A stretch of 5,573 bases of DNA from Rhodobacter sp. (GTDB lineage: Bacteria; Pseudomonadota; Alphaproteobacteria; Rhodobacterales; Rhodobacteraceae): NCBI GenBank assembly GCA_013824055.1, contig PNNE01000424.1, positions 1-5,573 of the forward strand, given 5' to 3'. Shown in pieces: positions 1 through 5,393 of this stretch. Made by a program: the position numbers and the translations under genes. Under the pieces are notes generated by a model. The model was not told the origin of the DNA. It saw nothing but the letters and a program-made list of their open reading frames with translations, and made no database searches. Within the stretch, counting starts at the first letter, position 1; each line of letters opens with the position of its first letter.

Positions 1-1557
1 CAGGAATTCTACATCGCCGGGTCCGAGCAGGGCCCGTGGAGCGACCTTTATGCGCTTGGCGCGACGCTCTATCACCTGATCTCGGGCGAGGCGCCGGTGA
101 ACGGGCAGGCGCGTCTTGCCGCCCTGGCCGAGGAACGGCCCGACCCCTACCTGCCGCTGACGGGCCGCTTCGCCGGCTACCCTGCGGGCTACCTGGAAGC
201 GATCGACTGCGCGATGAGCGCCTTGCCGAAGCAGCGGGTGCAGACGGCGGCCGCCTGGCTGGCGATGTATCACCCGGCCGCCGGTGCGCCGGGTGCCGCG
301 GGCTCGGTCGATGATGTGGTGCACCGGCTGATGCGCGACACCAAAAGTCAGCCTGGCGAAGCCGCCGCCCCGGCGGCCAAGGCCGTCTCGCGCCGACCGG
401 ACCCGGAGCCTGCGACCGCGCAGCCCCCGGTCGCACGTGGCCGCAGCCCGGTGCAGCTGGTGGCCGGCATCGCGGTGGCGCTGGTCGTCGTCGCGGGCGG
501 CTATGTGATGCTGGGCCAGCCCGAAGCGCCCGCTGGCGGCGACACGGCCGCTGCCGCCGGATCGTCCCTGACAGCGCCCCCGATCGCCGAACCTGTCACG
601 CCCGACACGACCACGCCCAACACGACCACGGCCGCTTTGGCCACGCCCGACGCAGCAGCGACAGCAGCCCCGGAATCGGCCCCAGAACCGGCCCCAGAAC
701 TGGCCCCAGAACTGGCCCCAGAACTGGCTGAAACGGTTGTCAGTGCTTCGGTCGCAAGCGAGCCTGCGGTCGATCCGCTGCCCGCCTCTGCAAATGCGAC
801 CGAGACCACTGCCGCCGAGGCCCCGGACGCTGCCGGGCCGACGGACAGCGCAGTCCTGACCGCGACCGCCGCCGAGCCAGCCGCCGAGCCAGTCGCCGAG
901 CCAGTCGCCGCACCCGAAGCAGCGCCCGCCGCCGTCACCGGGCCAAGACCCGCCGCAGCCCAGGTCGCCTTCGCAGTCTGGGATGTCGAACTGCCCTTCA
1001 CCGCCGACGACCGCATCATCGGTGGCCAGCCTGTGACCGTCGTCCAGCGGCTGTCGCCCGGCCTGGACCGCGCTTCGGCTGGCGCATGGTTGCAGCAGGG
1101 CCTGCTGATCTATTCGGTCAACGGCAAGCCCACTCCCACCGCCACGGTCCTGACCGCGTCGATCCTGAACGCCATGCAGGTCGACCCCGATGGCAAGGCC
1201 CGCGTCGTGGTCGAATATGCCGGGTCCGATCTGCAACGGAAGATTGATCTGCTGACCGTCGACGCCGTGCGGATCATCACTCTGGCAAACGGTGTCAGTG
1301 CGCGGACCTCTGTGGTGGACGGCGCCTGGAGGACCGAAGTGACCGCCGTGGCCCGGCCCGAGACCAGCACGCTGAAGCCTGGTGACACGCTTTTCCGCGA
1401 CCGGACCACGACGACTCCGCTGGACGAGGCCACCTCGCTTGAGAAGATCATCGGCACACTGGTCGAAAACGGCGTCTCGACAACCGAATTCTCGATCATC
1501 CGCGACAGCAAGGTCGCTTCGGCGACGATGCAGCTGGTCCAGGACGCAGGCCAGTGA
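1..1557 (+). CDS. Transmembrane Ser/Thr protein kinase, C-terminal part (5' end outside window)
   Basis: The open frame runs from base 1 to the TGA at 1555-1557, leaving 518 codons of a protein that begins upstream. Codons 11-30 (QGPWSDLYALGATLYHLISG) match subdomain IX of bacterial Hanks-type kinases, with the conserved Asp at codon 15. The Arg in PKQRVQ near codon 79 fits the subdomain XI Arg. The catalytic loop and ATP site lie outside the window. One membrane helix follows at about codons 151-171, then an Ala/Pro/Glu/Thr-rich linker (about 172-320) with tandem repeats. The C-terminal region (about 322-513) should be periplasmic; its first half (GLLIYSVNGKPTPT, then a hydrophobic strand pattern) looks PDZ-like. 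The family phosphorylates Ser/Thr on cytoplasmic proteins, and here the periplasmic part probably senses a signal or partner. A GTG at 97 could be mistaken for the start, but kinase homology continues upstream of it. The kinase identification is firm; the PDZ label is tentative. Confidence 0.9.
   Translation, partial: QEFYIAGSEQGPWSDLYALGATLYHLISGEAPVNGQARLAALAEERPDPYLPLTGRFAGYPAGYLEAIDCAMSALPKQRVQTAAAWLAMYHPAAGAPGAAGSVDDVVHRLMRDTKSQPGEAAAPAAKAVSRRPDPEPATAQPPVARGRSPVQLVAGIAVALVVVAGGYVMLGQPEAPAGGDTAAAAGSSLTAPPIAEPVTPDTTTPNTTTAALATPDAAATAAPESAPEPAPELAPELAPELAETVVSASVASEPAVDPLPASANATETTAAEAPDAAGPTDSAVLTATAAEPAAEPVAEPVAAPEAAPAAVTGPRPAAAQVAFAVWDVELPFTADDRIIGGQPVTVVQRLSPGLDRASAGAWLQQGLLIYSVNGKPTPTATVLTASILNAMQVDPDGKARVVVEYAGSDLQRKIDLLTVDAVRIITLANGVSARTSVVDGAWRTEVTAVARPETSTLKPGDTLFRDRTTTTPLDEATSLEKIIGTLVENGVSTTEFSIIRDSKVASATMQLVQDAGQ
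598..627 (+). repeat. 15-bp tandem repeat, 2 copies, in kinase linker
   Basis: Two adjacent 15-bp units of the form ACGCCCrACACGACC differ at one base and are in phase with the codons, encoding TP(D/N)TT twice. They lie in the low-complexity linker just after the membrane helix of the kinase. Confidence 0.8.
667..726 (+). repeat. 12-bp tandem repeat, 5 copies, in kinase linker
   Basis: Five consecutive 12-bp units with consensus GCCCCAGAACTG encode APE(S/P/L). The last three copies are identical and the first two differ by one to three bases, suggesting recent expansion. The unit length is a multiple of three, so copy-number change by slippage would lengthen or shorten the periplasmic linker without breaking the frame. 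Confidence 0.9.
871..906 (+). repeat. 12-bp tandem repeat, 3 copies, in kinase linker
   Basis: Three units of GCCGAGCCAGyC encode AEP(A/V). The copies are in frame and nearly identical. This block is distinct in sequence from the 667-726 block but has the same period and a similar Ala-Glu-Pro composition, so the linker appears to have grown by more than one duplication event. Confidence 0.85.
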
Positions 1558-1739
1558 TGGCGTCGCAGTCCGCGCTGCAGGACCCTGTCGGGCCGCCGGC
1601 ACGTCAGTCCGGGCAGGTCGGGCCGTCGCGCCCGGTTGCTGCCCTGCCACTTGATCCCCTGATCGCCGCCCTGTCGCAGGCGGCCCGGCGGTCCGGGCCG
1701 GCCAAGCCGCGCGGTCAGGATCCCGACCCGGCGGACTGA
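1557..1739 (+). CDS. Possible small hypothetical protein, 60 aa, overlapping the kinase stop
   Basis: The ATG shares its A with the kinase stop codon (TGATG), the classic layout for translational coupling. The frame runs 60 codons to a TGA, and about 83% of its third positions are G or C, in line with the neighbouring genes. The product would be a Pro/Ala/Arg-rich soluble peptide with no signal peptide, membrane segment or recognisable motif. The best Shine-Dalgarno candidate is only a weak AGGA inside the kinase end. In DNA this GC-rich an open frame of this length can arise by chance, so the call rests mainly on the overlap geometry. It may simply be untranslated spacer before the next gene. 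Confidence 0.3.
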   Translation: MASQSALQDPVGPPARQSGQVGPSRPVAALPLDPLIAALSQAARRSGPAKPRGQDPDPAD

Positions 1740-1837
1740 CCTGATGCGTCCCGAAGACTGAACGGAAATCGACCCCGGTCCTGGGCAAAGGCTGGCACAC
1801 CGCCACCCGCCCCGACCGGCCAAAGGAGCAGAGAGAG

Positions 1838-2980
1838 ATGGCATTTGCGCGGACCTTCACCTTCGGCTGCACTGCGGTCCTGCTGACCAGCGCGGCAGCT
1901 TTGGCGCAGGAAGCCTGCTCGACCTACACGGTCGCCACCGGGGACAACCTGCGATTCATCGCCCGGGCGGCCTATGGCGACCCGGACCTCTACCGCGCGA
2001 TCTACCAGGCCAATGTCGCCGTGATCGGCGCGAAGGCGGACCTGATCGAGATCGGCACCACGCTGGTCATCCCCTGCGACCCGCAGGACCCGACGGCTCC
2101 ACTGGTGGCAGACCCGGCCGCTGCCGATCCGGCCGCGGCCACGACCCCCGAGGCCACGACCCCCGAGGCCGAGATCACCGCCGCCGCCGCCACGCCCGAT
2201 CCTGTAGCGGCCGACCCTGCACCGGCCGTCAGGCCGATCTCTTTCGTGACCGGCAACGGCTATGCCCCCTTTGCCGACGAGACCTTGCCCGGTGGCGGGA
2301 TGATGACGCAGTTGGCCGAGATGGCGGTGTTCCGCGCCGATCCGAACATCCCCTACACGCTGACCTTCATCAACGACTGGCAGGCCCATATCGATGCGCT
2401 GCTGCCCTCGGGAGCTTACGACCTGAGCTTTCCCTGGATCCGCCCCGACTGCGAAGCGGTCGAAACGCTTTCCGCCGGGGACCAGATGCGCTGCGCCGAC
2501 TTTGTCTTCTCGGGTCCCTTCTACGAGATCGTCGACGGCTTCTTCGCGCTGCGCGACAGCGGACTGGGTGCCGTCACAAGCTATGAGGCGTATGCTGGCA
2601 AGCGGATCTGCCGACCCGAGGGCAACACCACCGGGGTGCTGGATGCGATGGGGCTGACCGCCGCGACCGTGACGCTGGTCCGTCTGCCGCTTGCAGCCGA
2701 CTGCTTCAAGGCGCTGGCGGCGGGCGAGGTTGACCTTGTGTCGATCGACGCCGAAGTGGGCGATGCGGCTGCGGCCCGGTTGGGCCTGACCGCCAGGGTC
2801 GAGCAGAACCCGCACCTGGCGACGCTGCTCAGCCTGCATGTGATCGCCCACAAGTCGAATCCCCGCGCCGTCGCCATGATCGGACAACTCGATGCCGGCC
2901 TGATCGAGATGTACCAGACCGGTGAATGGTACGAGATCGTCTCCACTGCCCTGGCCCAGCACGATGGTCCGCAGGAGTAG
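1838..2980 (+). CDS. Secreted LysM + SBP_bac_3-like substrate-binding protein (paralogue 1)
   Basis: A 380-aa periplasmic protein. The start is fixed by AAAGGAG at 1822-1828, nine bases before the ATG. Residues 1-23 form a signal peptide with an ALA cleavage site before QEAC. Residues 29-79 are a LysM domain (TYTVATGDNL, AAYGDPDLY, IGTTLVIPC), a fold that binds peptidoglycan N-acetylglucosamine. An Ala/Pro/Thr linker spans 81-132. Residues 133-375 resemble the amino-acid-type solute-binding fold: FVTGNGYAPF, DFVFSGPFYE, GKRICRPEG, GEVDLVSID and TGEWYEIV correspond to the usual family blocks. By motif alignment from memory, Arg218 and Asp304 sit where HisJ-type proteins bind the ligand carboxylate and amine. 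Mature cysteines are 27, 80, 205, 219, 258 and 289. No transporter genes adjoin it, so a sensory or wall-tethered binding role is as plausible as uptake. The domain calls are good; the ligand is unknown. Confidence 0.88.
   Translation: MAFARTFTFGCTAVLLTSAAALAQEACSTYTVATGDNLRFIARAAYGDPDLYRAIYQANVAVIGAKADLIEIGTTLVIPCDPQDPTAPLVADPAAADPAAATTPEATTPEAEITAAAATPDPVAADPAPAVRPISFVTGNGYAPFADETLPGGGMMTQLAEMAVFRADPNIPYTLTFINDWQAHIDALLPSGAYDLSFPWIRPDCEAVETLSAGDQMRCADFVFSGPFYEIVDGFFALRDSGLGAVTSYEAYAGKRICRPEGNTTGVLDAMGLTAATVTLVRLPLAADCFKALAAGEVDLVSIDAEVGDAAAARLGLTARVEQNPHLATLLSLHVIAHKSNPRAVAMIGQLDAGLIEMYQTGEWYEIVSTALAQHDGPQE
2138..2167 (+). repeat. 15-bp tandem repeat, 2 copies, in LysM-SBP linker
   Basis: Two identical, adjacent copies of GCCACGACCCCCGAG encode ATTPE twice, in the flexible linker between the LysM and binding domains of paralogue 1. 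Paralogue 2 lacks this repeat and has a Gln/Glu-rich linker there instead. Confidence 0.85.
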
Positions 2981-3043
2981 GGTTTCCATGCTTGCAACAA
3001 AGCTGTTTCGATCCACCCAGGCGTCCGGCCTTGTCCGGGCGCT

Positions 3044-3066
3044 GATCCGGCTGTCTCAGCCGGATC
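3044..3066 (+). terminator. Perfect 10-bp hairpin between the two LysM-SBP genes
   Basis: The arms GATCCGGCTG and CAGCCGGATC are exact reverse complements around a TCT loop, 64 bases after the stop of paralogue 1. The GC-rich stem could halt transcription or protect the 3' end of the upstream mRNA. No T-run follows, so it is not a standard intrinsic terminator. An operator or an mRNA-processing element that sets unequal expression of the two paralogues is an equal alternative. Confidence 0.45.
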
Positions 3067-3159
3067 CAATCAGGGCCGGCGGCGCGGACACCGGCTGTCG
3101 CTGCGCTGCCGATGGCGAAACCGATTGACCACGGCTTCGCCACATTCGTGCCATCTCTA

Positions 3160-3228
3160 CAACCATATGGTGCGAGAACTTTGGTATTGTTTCGGTATCT
3201 GCTGGTTTCTTGCAGCGTATTTGGCCTT
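3160..3228 (+). promoter_or_regulatory. AT-richer stretch, probable promoter region of paralogue 2
   Basis: This stretch is clearly richer in A/T than the rest of the window and lies just upstream of the second LysM-SBP gene, after the hairpin. It contains a perfect 10-bp palindrome, ACCATATGGT (3162-3171), and T-rich runs. I could not find a convincing -35/-10 pair with normal spacing, so the exact promoter is not placed. A non-housekeeping sigma factor or an activator-dependent promoter would be compatible with this. Confidence 0.3.
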
Positions 3229-3236
3229 GAGAAGGA
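3229..3236 (+). promoter_or_regulatory. Ribosome binding site fixing the start of paralogue 2
   Basis: GAGAAGGA lies ten bases before the ATG at 3247. The frame is open upstream to 3112, but only the 3247 start has this site and only it puts the signal peptide at the N-terminus. Confidence 0.7.
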
Positions 3237-3246
3237 TACTCGCCCC

Positions 3247-4344
3247 ATGAGAACCGCAAAGAACGCACAGAGGCTGACCGTCTTGGCGGCGACCATGATC
3301 GCGCTGCCCGTCATCGCCTCGGCGCAGGAAGCTTGCACCACCTACACTGTCAAGGACGGCGACACGCTTGGCACGATCGCCCAGACCGCCTACGGCACCT
3401 TCGACTACCAGATGATCTTCAACGCCAACCGCGACGCGCTGGCGGCAAACCCGGCCAACCTGCCCGTGGGTCTGCAACTGATCCTGCCCTGCGAGGATGG
3501 CCGCCTGTCCCCCGACCAGGCGCTGAGCACGGTTATCGCGACCCAGACGCAGGAGCAGGAAGCCAACCGCGTGAGGTCGAACGTCTATGAGCCGCCGCTG
3601 AAGTTCGTCACCTCGAACAACTGGATGCCCTTCACCGACGAGTCGCTGACCGGCGGCGGGATCTTCGTGCGCATGGCCACGACCGCGATGCAGCGCGGCG
3701 GCAACGACCGCGGCTTCGAGGTGTCCTACGTCGACGACTGGATGGCGCACATCGACGTGCTGCTGCCCTCGGGCGCTTTCGACGTGTCGATCGCGTGGGA
3801 AGCGCCGGACTGCTCCAAGCTGGACATGCTGGGTGAGTTCTCGGCCCGCATGTGCACCGAATTCGACTTCTCGCTGCCGATCTACGAGGCGGCCTACACG
3901 TTCAACACCCTGCCCGACAGCAGGTTCGCCAATGCCCGGTCCTTCGACGAATATTCCGGCGCCAGGATCTGCCGCCCGGAAGCCTGGCCGCTGGGCGACC
4001 TGGAGGTGCAGGGGCTGGTGCCGCCGGTGGTCGAATTCGTTGCGCCCAAGAACCCGCTGGATTGCGCCGAAATGCTGATGCGGGGCGAGGTCGACATCTA
4101 CTCGATCGAAACCGAAACTTCGGCCGCGAACTTCACCGAGCTGGGCGTGTCCGACAAGGTCGTGACCAACCCGGCGCTGGCGACCTTCATCTCGTACCAC
4201 TTCCTGACATCGAAGAGCAATCCGCGCGGTCGCGTCTACATCGCCATGCTGAACCGCGGCATCACCGAAATGCGCGAGTCCGGCGAATGGTATGACATCG
4301 TGGCCACCGGCCTGGACGAGCACAACAAGCTGAAGCAGCAGTAA
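3247..4344 (+). CDS. Secreted LysM + SBP_bac_3-like substrate-binding protein (paralogue 2)
   Basis: A 365-aa periplasmic protein, clearly paralogous to the gene before it. The signal peptide is residues 1-26, with cleavage ASA before QEAC. LysM covers about 32-81 (TYTVKDGDTLGTIAQTAYG, GLQLILPC). A short Gln/Glu-rich linker leads to the binding domain at about 117-357. Shared blocks include DDWMAHIDVLLPSGAFD, the PDCS cysteine, FDFSLPIYE, ARICRPE, RGEVDIYSIE, SKSNPRG and SGEWYDIV. Cysteines 30, 82, 189, 203, 242 and 273 match paralogue 1, with identical spacing (14, 39 and 31 residues) in the binding domain. At the two positions likely to contact the ligand it has Met202 and Glu288 instead of Arg and Asp, although Arg201 is adjacent, so its ligand may differ. 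The gene ends 24 bases before a strong terminator. The 266-bp gap upstream suggests it can be transcribed separately from paralogue 1. The domain calls are good; the ligand and partner are unknown. Confidence 0.88.
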   Translation: MRTAKNAQRLTVLAATMIALPVIASAQEACTTYTVKDGDTLGTIAQTAYGTFDYQMIFNANRDALAANPANLPVGLQLILPCEDGRLSPDQALSTVIATQTQEQEANRVRSNVYEPPLKFVTSNNWMPFTDESLTGGGIFVRMATTAMQRGGNDRGFEVSYVDDWMAHIDVLLPSGAFDVSIAWEAPDCSKLDMLGEFSARMCTEFDFSLPIYEAAYTFNTLPDSRFANARSFDEYSGARICRPEAWPLGDLEVQGLVPPVVEFVAPKNPLDCAEMLMRGEVDIYSIETETSAANFTELGVSDKVVTNPALATFISYHFLTSKSNPRGRVYIAMLNRGITEMRESGEWYDIVATGLDEHNKLKQQ

Positions 4345-4367
4345 CCACCGCTGGTGCATCGCTTGCA

Positions 4368-4401
4368 GAAAGCCCCGCGCCGCCCCCGGCGCGGGGCTTT
4401 C
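4368..4401 (+). terminator. Intrinsic terminator after paralogue 2
   Basis: The arms GAAAGCCCCGCGCC and GGCGCGGGGCTTTC form a perfect 14-bp stem (15 bp if the G-C flanking the loop also pairs) around a short C-rich loop. The right arm ends in TTT, a short T-run typical of high-GC genomes. It lies 24 bases past the stop of paralogue 2 and just ahead of the regulator promoter, separating the LysM-SBP module from the inositol module. Confidence 0.88.
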
Positions 4402-4422
4402 GCCTGTGCGGACATTCAGTGC

Positions 4423-4450
4423 TTGGAACATTCGTTCTGTATGCTATGCT
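4423..4450 (+). promoter_or_regulatory. Candidate sigma-70-type promoter of iolR
   Basis: TTGGAA (4423-4428) and TATGCT (4445-4450) are separated by 16 bases. Each matches four of six bases of the -35 and -10 consensus. Transcription would begin near 4457, giving a leader of about 20 bases before the ATG at 4479. The predicted operator covers the -35 box and part of the spacer, so bound repressor would block polymerase. Confidence 0.5.
4425..4438 (+). promoter_or_regulatory. Predicted IolR operator, site 1 (iolR promoter)
   Basis: GGAA-CATTCG-TTCT has outer half-sites in inverted orientation with a 6-base centre. Thirteen of its 14 bases recur upstream of iolC. From memory, rhizobial IolR proteins recognise GGAA-N6-TTCC-type sites, which this matches except for the last base. 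Its position on the -35 box suggests negative autoregulation. Confidence 0.65.
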
Positions 4451-4478
4451 GCCACCAGCAGCAGCCGGTGAAGCGACC

Positions 4479-5315
4479 ATGCCCCGAGGTGAAGCCCCGC
4501 CCGAACCCCGGGTCCCGCCCCAGACGGTCGAGGAGTTCCGCGACCGGCTTCACGCGCTGAACGGCCAACTGCCGCGCCGCTTGCAGCAATGCGCCGATCA
4601 CGTGGCGACGCACCTTGACCGCATCGCGCTGTCCACTGTCGCGCAGGTGGCGCAGGGCGCGGGGGTGCCGCCCTCGGCGGTGATGCGGTTCTGTCAGATC
4701 ATGGGGTTCACCGGCTATGCCGAGATGCAGCGCCTGTTCCGCAAGGCTTTGTCCCATGCCGCGCCGGATTACGCGACACGGCTGGCGAACCTGAAGGCCG
4801 GGGGGGTGGGCCAGCCCGCGACGCTGGTCGCCGAATTCGTCGAAGCCGGGCGCCAGTCGATCGAGGCCTTGGCGCGCGACCTGAACGAAACCGCGCTGAA
4901 TCAGGCAGTTACGACCTTGGCTCAGGCTCGCACGATCCACCTTGCGGGGTTCCGGCGGTCGTTTCCGGTGGCGTCCTATCTGGCCTATGTCTTCGACAAG
5001 CTGGGGGTGCCCGCCGTCCTGCATGACGGGGTCGCGGGGCTTGGGCACCGCTCGACCCTGCAGCCGGGGGACGCGCTTCTGGCGATCACCTTCGCCCCCT
5101 ACTCGGAAGAGACCCTGGCCCTTGTCGCCCAGGCGCGGGATCGCGGTTTGCCGGTCGTGGCGCTGACCGACCCGCCAGCAAGCCAGTTGGCCGGGGTCGC
5201 CGACACGATCCTGACCGTCACCGAAATCGACTTTGGCGCGTTCCGTTCGCTGTCTGCGGTGATTGCCCTGGCGCTTGCGCTGGCCGTCGCCGTTGCGGCC
5301 CGGCGTGAAACTTAG
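4479..5315 (+). CDS. iolR: RpiR/MurR-family transcriptional regulator with SIS domain, probable IolR
   Basis: A 278-aa cytoplasmic DNA-binding protein. Residues about 13-90 are the RpiR-type helix-turn-helix domain, with STVAQVAQGAGVPPSAVMRFCQIMGFTGYAE as two short readable pieces at 52-66 and 67-82. Residues about 135-260 form a SIS sugar-phosphate-binding domain (IHLAGFRRSFPVASYLAY, GDALLAITFAPYSEET, GLPVVALTD). Such regulators normally repress sugar or inositol catabolism until a phosphorylated intermediate binds the SIS domain. iolC follows 78 bases downstream, and matching operators precede both genes, which points to IolR. I chose the ATG at 4479, preceded by a modest GGTGAAG at 4467-4473. 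In-frame GTG 4419 and ATG 4446 lie upstream of, or overlap, the predicted operator and -10 box, so they are unlikely starts. The family call is firm; the IolR name rests on context. Confidence 0.87.
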   Translation: MPRGEAPPEPRVPPQTVEEFRDRLHALNGQLPRRLQQCADHVATHLDRIALSTVAQVAQGAGVPPSAVMRFCQIMGFTGYAEMQRLFRKALSHAAPDYATRLANLKAGGVGQPATLVAEFVEAGRQSIEALARDLNETALNQAVTTLAQARTIHLAGFRRSFPVASYLAYVFDKLGVPAVLHDGVAGLGHRSTLQPGDALLAITFAPYSEETLALVAQARDRGLPVVALTDPPASQLAGVADTILTVTEIDFGAFRSLSAVIALALALAVAVAARRET

Positions 5316-5337
5316 CTCTTCCCCGACTCGCGAAAAT

Positions 5338-5351
5338 GGAATATTCGTTCT
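5338..5351 (+). promoter_or_regulatory. Predicted IolR operator, site 2 (upstream of iolC)
   Basis: GGAA-TATTCG-TTCT differs from site 1 at a single base and contains the palindrome GAATATTC. It lies 42 bases before the preferred iolC start, within the iolR-iolC gap. No clear -35/-10 pair is visible around it, but its position implies iolC has its own regulated promoter rather than relying only on read-through from iolR. Confidence 0.65.
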
Positions 5352-5382
5352 ATTGCTGGCGTCATGAGTCGCCCGGCCAGAC

Positions 5383-5386
5383 GGAG
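5383..5386 (+). promoter_or_regulatory. Ribosome binding site deciding the iolC start
   Basis: GGAG lies seven bases before the ATG at 5394. An in-frame ATG at 5364 would add ten residues but has no comparable site in front of it and lies only 12 bases after the operator. Confidence 0.6.
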
Positions 5387-5393
5387 CCTTGCC

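Noticed and set aside
97..1557. GTG at 97 as the start of the first gene
   Set aside because: Kinase subdomain IX is encoded in the same frame from base 1, so the gene begins upstream of the window.
501..1844. Minus-strand open frames opposite the kinase linker and C-terminus
   Set aside because: They arise from the repetitive Ala/Pro codons of the linker and from GC bias. They give low-complexity Ala/Ser/Gly or Arg-rich products with no motif.
3112..3246. An upstream start adding 45 residues to paralogue 2
   Set aside because: It would bury the signal peptide inside the protein, and it lacks the good ribosome site seen before the ATG at 3247.
1715..4431. Long minus-strand open frames opposite both LysM-SBP genes (1715-3016 and 3157-4431)
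   Set aside because: They are mirror frames of GC-rich coding DNA. Their products are Arg/Gly/His-rich with no domains, while the plus strand has signal peptides, LysM and SBP domains and good ribosome sites.
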